Source: Bog-532 sp963775825 (GTDB lineage: Bacteria; Actinomycetota; Actinomycetes; Streptosporangiales; Streptosporangiaceae). From it: 64,000 nt of DNA. Numbering within the stretch: the first letter of the stretch is position 1; every line of letters starts with the position of its first letter. The notes below the pieces were generated by a model that searched no databases, was not told where the DNA came from, and saw only the letters and a program-made list of their open reading frames with translations. Shown here one piece after another: positions 17,178-26,774 of this stretch. Made by a program: the position numbers and the translations under genes. The stretch spans positions 62,001 through 126,000 of the forward strand of contig CAVZKY010000061.1 of assembly GCA_963775825.1 (NCBI GenBank). Direction: 5' to 3'.

Positions 17178-18075
17178 ATGGGAATGACTGCCGGGCTTGA
17201 ACCCAGGCGCGGGAAAGCGGCCGAAGATGGAGCGGCCGCGCGCGGCGGCAACGGCCCCCCCGCGGCGGATGGCCAGGGCTCGGCGGCCGGCGTGCTGGCG
17301 GACCGGATGGCGGCGGCGCTCGTACACCGGGAGCCAGGCTGGAAGCTGCCCCGGCGCAGTGCGCTGGCGCGGCGTTTCAACGTGAGCGTGGCCGAGATCG
17401 ATGTCGCCGTCGAGGAGCTTTCCCGGCGTGCGCTGCTCCGCAAGCTGCCGGACGGGCAGTTGTACCGGGCCAGCCCGGCCGAGTACCAGATCCCGATCGA
17501 GGGCGTGGCCGGGCTCAGCACGACCGTCGACCCCATGGGCAGTGTCATCGTCTGCCAGGCCAGGCACGTGTCGCGGCGCCCCGCGCCGCAGGACATCTGC
17601 TGGGCTCTCGGGCTGGCGCCGGGTACCCAGGTCGGGGTCATCCGCTGCCTGTGGACGTCGGGCGGCCGGCCGGTGGCCATGTCCACCGCCTACCAGTCCC
17701 CGCGGCCCGCCGTCCGTCAGCCGGTCACCAGCCGGGTCGGAGCGCCCCGGGACGACGACGAGGACTCCGGCTGGCTGCCGGTCTTCGAGGAGTTGCTGTC
17801 CGCCCCGCCCGCTGAATTCACCGAGCCCCCCGCCGACGGCGCCCCGGACGGCCCGGACGCTGTGACCACGGCCGGGCCGCCCGGCCGCGCTGAACGTGGA
17901 GCTGAGCCCGCCGCAGCCCTCGATCGCGCGTGGCCTGCACCTGGCGCCAGGCCAGTCGGCGATCACCGTGACCATCAGGTTCGACGAGTCGTCGGTGCCG
18001 GTTGCCCTGACCGTCGTTATGCTCCGGCCGGATTTCTTCAAGGTCTCCGTCGAGACGGCGGCGCCGGACAGCTGA
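17178..18075 (+). pseudogene. GntR/UTRA-type transcriptional regulator, frameshifted
   Basis: The N-terminal part (from ATG 17178 or 17184) holds a winged helix at about 38-95: VLADRMAAALVHREPGWKLP, RRSALARRFNVSVAEIDVAV. A UTRA-like domain follows (VIVCQARHVSRRP, GLAPGTQVGVIRCLW). The C-terminal strands continue in the next frame from about 17880 (ALNVELSPPQPSIARG, then VPVALTVVMLRPDFFKV) to the stop at 18073-18075. The break is between 17866 and 17890, in a run of GGCCGGGCCGCCCGGCC. It is the only regulator next to the ATPase-like block and may control it. One missing or extra base would restore it. Confidence 0.75.
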
Positions 18076-18167
18076 CCGGGCGCCACCGCGGGCGGCGCCG
18101 CCAGAGCCAGCGCCACGCGCGGATATACCTGGTTTATGGACACGCACCGTGCCTTACTGCGAACCTA

Positions 18168-20153
18168 ATGTCGATGCCCGCTGAGCCGGTATCAGTGACG
18201 GAGCGCGCGCCGCGGCGCGCACGTTACGTGATACCCAGAGACACACCGCGCCGTGGTGAGTTCCTGGCTGTGATCGGGGTGGCTCTGGTCATCCTGCATG
18301 TGATCTTCGCCCAGCTCACGCTGATCCTGGCGCTCATATTCTTCGGCGTGACCAAGGTCAGCAGGTGGCGCCCGGCCTGGCTGGCCGCCCCGGCGGCGGC
18401 CGGGCTGGTATGGATGCTCGCCATCGGGCCGGCCACGGCCGCCTCGGGGTTTGCCGCGGGGCCGGCCCTGGTGGTCTCCTACCTGGGGGGCGTAGCGGGT
18501 CAGTCCGGACGGCTGCTGCACCTCGGTGTGGCCTATGCGTCCATGGGGCAGTGGCTGCCCCGCCAGTTTCCGATCGCACTGATCGCCGGCGCAGCGGAAG
18601 CCGCGCTCGCCGCCTGGCTCGACTGGCTGCACACCGATGAGTGGGAGGTACGGCCGCCCCGCCCGGGCCTCGTCGTGGCCGTCCGGCGGGCCCTGGTCGT
18701 CCGTTCGCTGCGCTCCGGGGGTGTCGTCACGAGGACCGGCGCCTGCCTCGGTTTTGATGAGCTTTCCGGCGGCCCGGCCGGCACCGGCTGGGCGGAGCTG
18801 ACCGGCGGCGCCCTGGTCGCCGGTGCCGCCGGGTCCGGCACGACGACCAGCAGTTTCCAGCTCGTGCACGCCGCGGTACGGCTGCGGAAGCCGGTCATCG
18901 CGGTCAACCTGGGTGGCGGCACCGACCTCGCCACGCCACTGTCCGCCGTCTGCGCGGCGGCCGGTGCGCCGTTCTACGAGTTCAGCGGGGCTGGGCGGGC
19001 GTCGTACGAGCCATTCCGTACCGGCAGTCCAGCGCGGCGCGCGACGCTCGTCACGGCCATGCTCAACTGGTCTGGCACCGTGGACCATTACCGGCGGAGT
19101 TTCGCGGCCTTCCTTACCGACGTGTTCGAGCTGATCGATGCGGCACCGGCCGACCCGCGCATCCCCGTCCTGGACGACGTGGCGCACCTGCTCGACCCGC
19201 TCGCGCTCGAGGCGCGGCTGGACCGGGTGCCCGCCCATCACTCCCGGCGCGAACCCATCACCGAGCGGATCGGGGCGTCGGTCAGCCAGGCCCGGGCCGA
19301 TCCTGCCCTGCTGATGACCGCGGCCAGTCAGCTGGCCCAGTTGGGGGCTTCGCCGATCGGGCGCTGGCTCCGGCCTGCCGCAACGGGTGGGCGGCGGCAC
19401 ATCGACATCGGCCGGGTGATCCGTGAGCGCGCCGTTGTGCTGTTCTCGCTGGGCGCGGCCGGCCAGGCCAGCGCGGCGGCCCGGATCGCTTGGCTGGTAG
19501 GCCAGGACGTCCTGGCCGCGGACCAGGACCTGTGCGACATCGGCGTCGACGGCGACGGGATGGCGTGGTTCGACAACTGTGAGGGCCTGCCGCAGCCTAT
19601 GCTCCGTGACCTGATCAGCCAGGGCGCCCGGGCCGGGCTGCCGGCGGTGCTGACCACCACGTCAGCGCGCGCCGGCGCAGGCCTGGCCGATGAGGTGAAC
19701 GTGCTGGTCATTCACCGGATGCCGGACGCCGGCAGCGCCGGAAGCTTCGCCAGTCGCACCGGCGAACGGCTGGTCCCGGAGCCCTGGGCCGGGCGGCAGC
19801 CCACGGCCGCGCCCGGTCAACAGCTCCGTCCCGGTTCCGGCGGCACGAACCGCACCAGCCAGCAGACAACTATCGCGACCAGGGTGCCGCCGCCCGCCAC
19901 GCCGGCCGCCCGCTCGTTCATCCGCGAGCCCCGGGTCTCGGCCACCCAGCTGCAGCGGCTCGGCCGGGGCGAGTTTGTGCTGGTGGTGAGGCACCCTGAG
20001 CGTCTCGTAGCGGCGGCGCGGACCGTGCCAGCCGATCCGCTCGCGGTAGCCGCCGCCCGCCACGCCGCCCCGCCACCTGCGGCGGTCACCCGGACGGACA
20101 GCACACCGGCTGGTAAGACGACCGCAGCCAGTACGACGGAATCAGCGCCATGA
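18168..20153 (+). CDS. Membrane coupling-protein-like (TraG/TraD/VirD4-type) pseudo-ATPase
   Basis: 661 residues from ATG 18168 (ATG 18174 and GTG 18195 also possible). Hydrophobic segments at about 32-60, 70-106 and 134-150. A P-loop-like site reads AGAAGSGTTTSS (218-229): the fold is kept but the lysine is Thr225. The C-terminal half matches the TraG/TraD pattern: RAVVLFSLGAAG, LVGQDVLAADQDL, then WFDNCEGLPQPMLRDLISQG in the place of Walker B and a TTTSARAGAGLA stretch where coupling proteins have the Gln finger. It overlaps the next gene by 4 nt. The family call rests on this pattern; ATP hydrolysis seems unlikely. Confidence 0.6.
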   Translation: MSMPAEPVSVTERAPRRARYVIPRDTPRRGEFLAVIGVALVILHVIFAQLTLILALIFFGVTKVSRWRPAWLAAPAAAGLVWMLAIGPATAASGFAAGPALVVSYLGGVAGQSGRLLHLGVAYASMGQWLPRQFPIALIAGAAEAALAAWLDWLHTDEWEVRPPRPGLVVAVRRALVVRSLRSGGVVTRTGACLGFDELSGGPAGTGWAELTGGALVAGAAGSGTTTSSFQLVHAAVRLRKPVIAVNLGGGTDLATPLSAVCAAAGAPFYEFSGAGRASYEPFRTGSPARRATLVTAMLNWSGTVDHYRRSFAAFLTDVFELIDAAPADPRIPVLDDVAHLLDPLALEARLDRVPAHHSRREPITERIGASVSQARADPALLMTAASQLAQLGASPIGRWLRPAATGGRRHIDIGRVIRERAVVLFSLGAAGQASAAARIAWLVGQDVLAADQDLCDIGVDGDGMAWFDNCEGLPQPMLRDLISQGARAGLPAVLTTTSARAGAGLADEVNVLVIHRMPDAGSAGSFASRTGERLVPEPWAGRQPTAAPGQQLRPGSGGTNRTSQQTTIATRVPPPATPAARSFIREPRVSATQLQRLGRGEFVLVVRHPERLVAAARTVPADPLAVAAARHAAPPPAAVTRTDSTPAGKTTAASTTESAP

Positions 20154-22318
20154 CGGCGGACGATATGGCGCCCGGGCCCGGGCTGCGGCCCGACCGGGTA
20201 TACCTCGGCTGGCAGTATGCGCTCATTCACCCGCATCCCGGCCCGTCGCCACGGCGGCCCACCCCGCCTGCCCGGGAGCAACTGAATCCGGGCTGGATGG
20301 CGGCCTGGCGGCGAGAGCAGCACCGGCTGGACCGCCCGCTCAAGTTGTCGTTCGGCGGCGCGCTCGTCCTCGCGGGCGGGCTGGTGAGCCTCGGTGTGCT
20401 GGGGCTGCTCAATCCGTCGCTGTGCGGGCTGGGGACGCTGCTGAGCCTGGCCGGCGCCGTGCTCGCCGGGCGGCAGATCAGGCACAGCGAACGGGCGGTA
20501 CAGGCCCGCGTCGGCACCGAAGAACGCCGGGTCGCGACCATCCGGTCCCTGCAGGAGGCGAGGCTGTTCGAACGGCAGGCGCAGCACGCCGACCAGACCC
20601 GGGACTGGCAGCTGCGCCGGGACGCCTACGAACGGCAGAAGCACTGGTACGCGGTGTCGCTGGCCACTGATGTCGACCGCATTGATGTGGCGGGCGGCAC
20701 GCTGGCCGGCTGGTCGGCCGTGCTCACCATGATCGGCATGCCGCGACTGCAGTCCGGCGGCGAGCTCACGGTGGTCGACCTTACCGACGGGGCTGTCGCG
20801 CATGACCTGCTGGCCGCGGCCCGCTGGGCCGGGATCACCCCGGCGGTCTGGGTGCTGCCCGATGACCTGCCCCGGATGGACCTGAGCGCGGGGCTCGGCC
20901 CAGCCGAGCTCGCGGACCTGCTGGCCCTGGCGGCCGGGGCGGGCGCCGGGGACGGGGACGAGCCGGGTTCCGCCGGGGACCTGTCCCGGGACAACGCCAT
21001 CCTGGAGCGTGTCATCGGCCTTCTCGGCCAGGACGCCACGGTGGCCCAGATCAACGCCGCGCTGCGGGTCCTTGGCCACATCGGGGATCCGTATGAGGAC
21101 GCCCGCCTGGGGCTGCTCACCAAGGCGCAGATTGACCAGCTCGCCGCGATGTATGGCCGCGCTGCCGGGCCGCTGGTGGTCGAGCGCGCCTGGGCGATGG
21201 AGTCACAGCTGCGCAAGCTGGACAGCACCGGGCGTGAGCCCGGGCCTGGGCCACGATCCCGGCTGCGCGTGGTGGCGATGGGCCGGGGCGCTGGTGTGGC
21301 CGGCCAGGCTGTCCTTGGCACCTACGTCACGGCGGGGCTCACGCCAGTCATCCGCCGGGCCACGGGCGGAGTTCCCTGGCAGCATACCCTTTTCCTGCTC
21401 GGAGCCGAGAAGCTGCGCGGCGACGTGCTGGACCGGCTGAGCGACGCGTGCACGGTGTCGCGTACCGGCCTCGTGCTGGCCTACCGGTCGATTCCCGCCC
21501 CTGTCAGGGAACGGCTGGGGCGCGGGAACGCCGCGGTGGCGTTCATGCGCCTCGGGAACGCAGCCGACGCCCGGGCCGCCAGTGAGCAGATCGGCACCGA
21601 GCACCGCTTCGTGCTGTCGCAGCTCACCGCCACGGTCGGCACGTCCGTCACGGACAGCACCGGCGACTCTTACACCAGTACGGTGGGGACCGCGGATTCG
21701 CTGGCCGAGACCAGCTCGGTGACGGACACGTCCGGCCGCAGCCGCGGGCGGGGCGCCAGCCGGGAGAGCGGCCCCCTGCCGCTGGGCCGTCACACCCGGT
21801 CGCGAAGCAGCGACTCGAGCCAGTCAACCGGCTACACCGACTCAGCGGCGGTCACCAGCGGCGTCAGCGCAAGCACGGCCTGGGGCATCAGCACGTCACG
21901 GGCGGCCGGTGACAGCGAATCGCAGGCCCGTACCGTGCAGAGGTCGCGCGAGTTCCTGGTCGAGCAGCACGAACTGCAGCAGCTCCCGCCCAGCGCGATG
22001 ATCGTCACGTATTCGGCCGCCGACGGCCGCCACGTCGCGCTGGTCGACGCGAACCCGGGCATCATGGGCCTGCCGTCCGCCACGCTGGCCGCGGTCGAGG
22101 AGGCGCGGCGTGCCTCGGATGATGGCGCCGCGCGCACTCTGGCCGGGCCGGGCATTTCCCGCCGGACCAGGAAACCTCGCGCGCAGCCGACGTCCCGTCC
22201 CTTAGCTGGCGGGGCGGAGCAGGGCAGCCGCCGCCCAACCTCGGCCCACCACCGGAGCGCCTGGACTGGCGGCGCCGCCCCGATGAGTGATCCGGGCCCG
22301 GCGGCCGTCGACCGGTGA
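20150..22318 (+). CDS. Large membrane protein with coupling-protein-like C-terminal region
   Basis: 722 residues, start ATG in the overlap with the previous gene. Two hydrophobic segments at about 64-105, then an Arg/Gln/Glu-rich helical stretch (EERRVATIRSLQEARLFERQ). A nucleotide-fold-like domain follows (GGTLAGWSAVLTMIGMP, GELTVVDLTDGAVAH, VWVLPDDLPRMDL). The later part resembles the C-terminal lobe of TraG-like proteins (LFLLGAEKLRGDVLDRLSDA, AVAFMRLGNAADARAASEQI). A Ser/Thr-rich spacer (about 500-600) and an end piece (LPPSAMIVTYSAADGRHVAL) complete it. No intact Walker A is seen. The exact family is not recognised with certainty. Confidence 0.5.
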   Translation: MTADDMAPGPGLRPDRVYLGWQYALIHPHPGPSPRRPTPPAREQLNPGWMAAWRREQHRLDRPLKLSFGGALVLAGGLVSLGVLGLLNPSLCGLGTLLSLAGAVLAGRQIRHSERAVQARVGTEERRVATIRSLQEARLFERQAQHADQTRDWQLRRDAYERQKHWYAVSLATDVDRIDVAGGTLAGWSAVLTMIGMPRLQSGGELTVVDLTDGAVAHDLLAAARWAGITPAVWVLPDDLPRMDLSAGLGPAELADLLALAAGAGAGDGDEPGSAGDLSRDNAILERVIGLLGQDATVAQINAALRVLGHIGDPYEDARLGLLTKAQIDQLAAMYGRAAGPLVVERAWAMESQLRKLDSTGREPGPGPRSRLRVVAMGRGAGVAGQAVLGTYVTAGLTPVIRRATGGVPWQHTLFLLGAEKLRGDVLDRLSDACTVSRTGLVLAYRSIPAPVRERLGRGNAAVAFMRLGNAADARAASEQIGTEHRFVLSQLTATVGTSVTDSTGDSYTSTVGTADSLAETSSVTDTSGRSRGRGASRESGPLPLGRHTRSRSSDSSQSTGYTDSAAVTSGVSASTAWGISTSRAAGDSESQARTVQRSREFLVEQHELQQLPPSAMIVTYSAADGRHVALVDANPGIMGLPSATLAAVEEARRASDDGAARTLAGPGISRRTRKPRAQPTSRPLAGGAEQGSRRPTSAHHRSAWTGGAAPMSDPGPAAVDR

Positions 22319-22372
22319 GGTTGGCCGATGCGGTAGCGCACAGGCAGGCCTGCCGGCTAAGCACAAACTGTG

Positions 22373-24331
22373 ATGAGCCAATCACCGATAGCTATAAACG
22401 GTGTCCTGCTGGCCGACGGCGCACCTACGTCGCCCGCCGTCCGGGACGTCCTCGGCCAGCTCACGTCCCTGGGCCTGGCGTGGCTGGTCGTCGACCCGGC
22501 CGGGGCCGGTTACCAGACGCTCGTGGCCGGACCCGACCAGCCACCGGTCATGATCATCAATCCCTGTGATCCGGACGCGGTGCCGCTCACTGTCAGCCCG
22601 CTCGCCCCCGAGCCCGGATATCCGCTGCAGGCGCACCTGGGCATGCTGCGCGGGCTGCTGGACGTCTCCTTCGCTGCCGACGAGCTGTTTTCGCTCGCCC
22701 TGGCTGCGGCGCTGCCGCGGGTGTACCACGCCGCCGGCTGGGACCTGGTCACCGGCCACCGGACCGGCCACCACCGCGATCCGGCAACGGCGCGGGCCGT
22801 GCCCGGCCTGGCTCAGCTGCACGCGGCGGTGATCGACGTGATCGGGCAGGCCGGTTACGGCCGCGACACCCGGGCCCGCCTGCGCAGCCTGGCTGATGCC
22901 CGGTTCGGCCCGCTGCTGGCCGGGTCGGCCGGGCGTTTCCTCGATGGCGGCCATCCCGCCGATATCGGTGGGCTGCTCCACCGCAACGTGGTGCTGACCG
23001 TGCATGACATCGGTCCCGCGGCGGACCGGGCCCTCGTCACCGGCGCCCTGGTGATGAGGCTCGCCCAGCACCTGCGGCTGCGGTCACGTCTGCGGGACGG
23101 GATGTCGCAGGCTCAGGTGCCTCCTGCGCGGCCGCGTGAGCCGCAGCGGGCCATCGAGCACGTCATCGTGATCGGGGAGGCCCGCTCCATCCTGCGCGAC
23201 CGCGGCCAGGACCAGGTGCCCACGCGTGCGGCCGAAGGGTTCGCGGCTCTGCTGGGGGAGTTCGGGGCGTACGGCGAAGGTGTCGTGCTGGCTGAGCAGC
23301 GGCCCGCCGTACTGGTGCGGGACGCGGTGCGGACCGCGGTACCGATCGGGCCCCGAGCCAGGGGCGCCGCCCGCGGGACGGTAGGGCCGCTACCGCCCGG
23401 CCCGGCCGGGATCGTGACTCCCGCCGGCCGTGATCCGGCTGTCCGCGCTGCCGCCAGCGATCTCGGGCCCGTGCTGCGGGGCCGCCGCTCCGCGGCGTGT
23501 GGCCGGCCGTGCCGCGAAGCCCGGCCGTGCCGCCTGTCCGAGCTGCGCGAGGCGGAGCTTCTGGCCACCTCAGCGGACCATGCCTGGCTACGGGTCTGGC
23601 TCGAGACCTTCGTGCTCGCTTTCCTGACCGACAATCCGTTGCCGGTGGTTCCCGCGCCACTGCGCCGCCGGTGGGCGAGCCTGGTCGGCCGGCCCCGGGA
23701 ATGCCTGCTGGCCCGGATCATCGATCTGCGCGTCGGCGCGCGTACCGCGGCCCTGCGGAAGAGCTACGATCCGTCCCGGTTCACCGTTGTGGTGACGTCC
23801 GCCGCGGTGAACAGGCTGGACGGCAGCGGGCAGGCGCCGGGGCCGGCGGTCGGGCGGGCGGCGGCCCGGCCGGGGCCCGCCTGGGTGATCCCGCAGCTGC
23901 GCTGGCTGCATGAGATGGAACAGCTCTGCCCGCTCAGCGGCCTGGGGCTCGCTCCAGCCGAGCACGCTCCGCCGCTGGACTTCGATCTGGCCGGGCTCCG
24001 GGACTGGCCCGGTATCCGGGCAGGCCAGCGGGTGCGCGCCCTGCGGCGGCATCCGCTGTCGATGGAGCTGGCGCCGAACCGGCTGCTGGCCTGGGCGGCG
24101 CTGACCGGTACGGACGGTCCCGTGCCGTTCGCCGCCGACCTGGCCCAGATCATGCCCGGCATGGACCATGCTCAGTGCCTGCACCGTGCGGCGGCCCTGA
24201 TGGAGGTGTCCGGCGGCGTCGGCGCGGGGCCAGGATGGCTCGAGACGGTCCTGTCCTGGCCGCGCCGGTTTGTGGTGTTTCGCGGCGATGAGTGCGTGCC
24301 CGGCGATGCTGCTGACGGCCCGCTCGGGTGA
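22373..24331 (+). CDS. HerA/VirB4-like pseudo-ATPase
   Basis: 652 residues from ATG 22373 (GTG 22370 also possible). The P-loop position reads ADGAPTSPAVRDVL, with no lysine. The next HerA-like elements are present: WLVVDPAGAGYQTLV, then PYPLQAHLGMLRGLLDVSF-like sequence (QAHLGMLRGLLDVSF) and AAALPRVYHAAGWDL. Walker B is AIEHVIVIGEARSIL instead of the usual EEAH. The ring contact region ALLGEFGAYGEGVVLAEQRP is typical of HerA/VirB4 ATPases. The last 250 residues are unique. It ends in a GTGA overlap with the murT region. Likely an inactive scaffold; function unknown. Confidence 0.6.
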   Translation: MSQSPIAINGVLLADGAPTSPAVRDVLGQLTSLGLAWLVVDPAGAGYQTLVAGPDQPPVMIINPCDPDAVPLTVSPLAPEPGYPLQAHLGMLRGLLDVSFAADELFSLALAAALPRVYHAAGWDLVTGHRTGHHRDPATARAVPGLAQLHAAVIDVIGQAGYGRDTRARLRSLADARFGPLLAGSAGRFLDGGHPADIGGLLHRNVVLTVHDIGPAADRALVTGALVMRLAQHLRLRSRLRDGMSQAQVPPARPREPQRAIEHVIVIGEARSILRDRGQDQVPTRAAEGFAALLGEFGAYGEGVVLAEQRPAVLVRDAVRTAVPIGPRARGAARGTVGPLPPGPAGIVTPAGRDPAVRAAASDLGPVLRGRRSAACGRPCREARPCRLSELREAELLATSADHAWLRVWLETFVLAFLTDNPLPVVPAPLRRRWASLVGRPRECLLARIIDLRVGARTAALRKSYDPSRFTVVVTSAAVNRLDGSGQAPGPAVGRAAARPGPAWVIPQLRWLHEMEQLCPLSGLGLAPAEHAPPLDFDLAGLRDWPGIRAGQRVRALRRHPLSMELAPNRLLAWAALTGTDGPVPFAADLAQIMPGMDHAQCLHRAAALMEVSGGVGAGPGWLETVLSWPRRFVVFRGDECVPGDAADGPLG

Positions 24332-24348
24332 CGATAGCATCGGCCAGG

Positions 24349-25587
24349 ATGAACAAGCTTCCCTTGCGAGCCAGGCTGGCCACCAGCGTCGGCGGTGCCG
24401 CGAGCAAAGTTTCCCGGCTGGCCGGCCGCGGGGACGGCTCGGTGATCGGCGGTGTCATCGGGCTCCGGCTCGAGCCTGGGCTGCTGGCCATGCTCGCACA
24501 GGACCGGCAGGTTGTCCTGGTCACCGGCACGAACGGCAAGACCACCACGACGCGCCTGGTCACTGCCGCGCTCGCGCCGCTGCGCGAGCGCATCGCCTCG
24601 AACGCGTTCGGAGCGAACATGGAGGCCGGTATGGCCTCAGCGCTGGGCCAAGCCCCCGATGCGACTATCGCGGTGCTGGAGTGCGACGAGAAGTACATCC
24701 CCTCCGTCCTGCGGGCCACCCGGGCCCGGGTCGTCGTGCTACTGAACCTCAGCCGCGATCAGATGGACCGGGCCGCGGAGATCTGGCTGCTGGCCCGGCG
24801 CTGGCGGGATGCGCTGGCCGCCGCACCCGATTGCCATGTCGTCGCTAACGCCGACGACCCGCTGATCGCCTGGGCCGCCAGCGACGCGCCGCACGTCACC
24901 TGGGTGTCGGCCGGGCAGCGCTGGCACGACGACTCATGGTGCTGCCCGCGCTGCGGTTCGCACCTGCGCCGGTCCGGCGAAGAGTGGATATGCGGCGAAT
25001 GCGCGTTCACCCGCCCGCCGGTCCGGTGGGCGCTGTCCGGGTCGGACGTCATCGACCCAACCGGCCGGGTCCGTCCGCTGGACCTGGCCCTGCCAGGCCG
25101 AGCGAACCAGTCCAACGCCGTGGTCGCGCTCGCGGTCGCCGAGGTCTTCGGGGTCGATGTGGTGCCCGCGCTCCGGGGCCTGCGCGACGTCATCTCCGTG
25201 GCGGGCCGGTACACGACCGTGGAACGGCGCGGGGTGGAGATCCGGCTGCTGCTGGCCAAGAACCCGGCGGGCTGGCTAGAGGCGCTCGATGTGCTGCGGC
25301 CGCCGCCGGAACCGGTCATGCTCGCGGTGAACGCTCAGATACCGGACGGCCGGGACACATCCTGGCTGTGGGACGTGGACTACCGGCGGCTCCGCGGCAG
25401 GCCGGTGCTCGTCGGTGGTGAGCGCCGGACTGATCTGGCCGTCCGCCTGGAGGCCGACGATGTCCGCTTCGAGGTCGTGGCCGGTATCGACGCGGCCGTC
25501 GACCGGGTGGGGCACGGCCGCCTCGAGGTGATCGGCAATTACACCGCGTTCCAGCAGATCCGTACGGTGCTGGGCCGGGCCGCGTGA
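24349..25587 (+). CDS. murT: Lipid II isoglutaminyl synthase, Mur-ligase subunit MurT
   Basis: 412 residues from ATG 24349; GTG 24328, overlapping the previous stop, would add 7. The Mur ligase P-loop is TGTNGKTTTTR (59-69). A Cys4 zinc ribbon specific to MurT lies at about 199-218 (CPRC and CGEC). The C-terminal MurT domain (DUF1727) includes LLLAKNPAGWLEAL and SWLWDVDY. With GatD it amidates D-glutamate of lipid II to D-isoglutamine, needed for peptidoglycan cross-linking. It is coupled to gatD by a GTGA overlap. Confidence 0.95.
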   Translation: MNKLPLRARLATSVGGAASKVSRLAGRGDGSVIGGVIGLRLEPGLLAMLAQDRQVVLVTGTNGKTTTTRLVTAALAPLRERIASNAFGANMEAGMASALGQAPDATIAVLECDEKYIPSVLRATRARVVVLLNLSRDQMDRAAEIWLLARRWRDALAAAPDCHVVANADDPLIAWAASDAPHVTWVSAGQRWHDDSWCCPRCGSHLRRSGEEWICGECAFTRPPVRWALSGSDVIDPTGRVRPLDLALPGRANQSNAVVALAVAEVFGVDVVPALRGLRDVISVAGRYTTVERRGVEIRLLLAKNPAGWLEALDVLRPPPEPVMLAVNAQIPDGRDTSWLWDVDYRRLRGRPVLVGGERRTDLAVRLEADDVRFEVVAGIDAAVDRVGHGRLEVIGNYTAFQQIRTVLGRAA

Positions 25588-26297
25588 GCGGCGACCTACG
25601 CCTGGTGTGGGTCTACCCGGACCTGCTCAGCACCTACGGGGACCGGGGCAACCTGCTCGTGCTTGAGCGCCGCGCCCGGCTGCGCGGCATCAGTGTCGAG
25701 TGTGTCTTCGTCAATTCGGACCAGCCCGTTCCCCGGGACGGAGACATCTATCTGCTCGGTGGCGGGGAGGACTTGCCGCAGGTCCTCGCCGCACGCCGGC
25801 TCCGCGCGGATGGTGGCCTGGCCGAGGCGGCCGGCCGGGGAGCGGTGGTGTTCGCGGTGTGCGCGGGCTATCAGCTGCTCGGTCACGAGTTCGGCGGGGC
25901 CGATGGCGAGCCGACCGCGGGCCTGGGCATCCTCGACATGCGGAGCGGACGGGGTGAGCGCCGGGCGGTCGGGGAAATTGTGGCGGACGTCGACCCCGCG
26001 CTGGGTGTCCCCGCGCTGACCGGCTTCGAGAACCACCAGGGTGTCACCCGGCTGGGGCCGGACGCGGCTCCGCTCGCGCAGGTGTCTCTCGGTATCGGCA
26101 ACGGCGACGGCACCGAGGGGGCGCTCGCGGGCCGGGTGCTCGGCACCTATCTGCACGGCCCGGCCCTGGTCCGCAATCCGGCCCTGGCCGACCTGCTGCT
26201 CGGCTGGATCGTGGGTCCGATGCGGCCGCTGCCCCCGGCCCAGGACGAGCTGGCCCTGGCGCTGCGCCGGGAACGCCTGGACGCACTGGCCCCGTAA
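25584..26297 (+). CDS. gatD: Lipid II isoglutaminyl synthase, glutaminase subunit GatD
   Basis: 237 residues, class I glutamine amidotransferase of the CobB/CobQ type. The nucleophile elbow is VFAVCAGYQLLG with Cys93; the catalytic His is in LGTYLHGPALVRNP. The N-terminus has YGDRGNLLVLERRA. It supplies ammonia to MurT. GTG start overlaps the murT stop, which ensures a 1:1 complex. It is the end of this gene pair; the next gene is on the other strand. Confidence 0.95.
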   Translation: MSGDLRLVWVYPDLLSTYGDRGNLLVLERRARLRGISVECVFVNSDQPVPRDGDIYLLGGGEDLPQVLAARRLRADGGLAEAAGRGAVVFAVCAGYQLLGHEFGGADGEPTAGLGILDMRSGRGERRAVGEIVADVDPALGVPALTGFENHQGVTRLGPDAAPLAQVSLGIGNGDGTEGALAGRVLGTYLHGPALVRNPALADLLLGWIVGPMRPLPPAQDELALALRRERLDALAP

Positions 26298-26342
26298 CTG
26301 GCCTACCCCATGCCCGGCGGCCGCCGTGACGGCCAGGGCGGT

Positions 26343-26708
26343 TCAGTAGACGAGAGCCTGAACTCCATCGGCGGTTACTTCGGCCACGAAGCTCGCCGCG
26401 CCAGCGATCCTGATCCGGTCGATCACGTCGTCGGGCCCGATGTCCCGCCGCGCCGCGCACTGCGTGCACACCGTCACCGAGCCGGCCGCGAGCACCCCCG
26501 CCAGCAGGTCGGCCAAGGGCGCTGCATGCGGCAGGCTGAAGTCGGCGGCGCGGCCCGGGAGCGCAAACCAGGCGGATTCGCCGGTGAGCCACAACGACAC
26601 CTGGACTCCGCTGGCCACCGCGGCCGCAGCCACGGTGAAAGCCTGGTTACAGCGCTCTGGGTCGTCCTTACCTGCGGTGACCTTGATGACGAGCGTCCGT
26701 ACTGCCAT
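26343..26708 (-). CDS. DsrE/F-like family protein
   Basis: 121 residues with an alternating alpha/beta DsrE fold: TLVIKVTAGKDDPERCNQAF, then GVQVSLWLTGESAW and an end VTADGVQALVY. A CTQCAARR motif contains the Cys pair that in this family carries or relays sulfur. Possible role in sulfur relay or in protein-protein signalling. It is convergent with gatD and divergent from the repeat protein at 26775. A single gene; the partner is not evident. Confidence 0.8.
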   Translation of the reverse strand: MAVRTLVIKVTAGKDDPERCNQAFTVAAAAVASGVQVSLWLTGESAWFALPGRAADFSLPHAAPLADLLAGVLAAGSVTVCTQCAARRDIGPDDVIDRIRIAGAASFVAEVTADGVQALVY

Positions 26709-26774
26709 CCGAGCACTCTAACCGCCGGCGCGGCGCGCCGCTACGCAGCCGGCCTGCACCGTACACTCCCGTGC

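Noticed and set aside
17178..20153. One open frame of 991 codons
   Set aside because: It joins the GntR gene, its antisense-like C-terminal garble and the coupling-protein gene. The GntR C-terminus is clearly in another frame, and a new ATG at 18168 begins a separate protein.
18168..24331. Integrative conjugative element
   Set aside because: Coupling-protein-like genes are present but relaxase, integrase, replication genes and flanking repeats are not, and the catalytic sites are lost.
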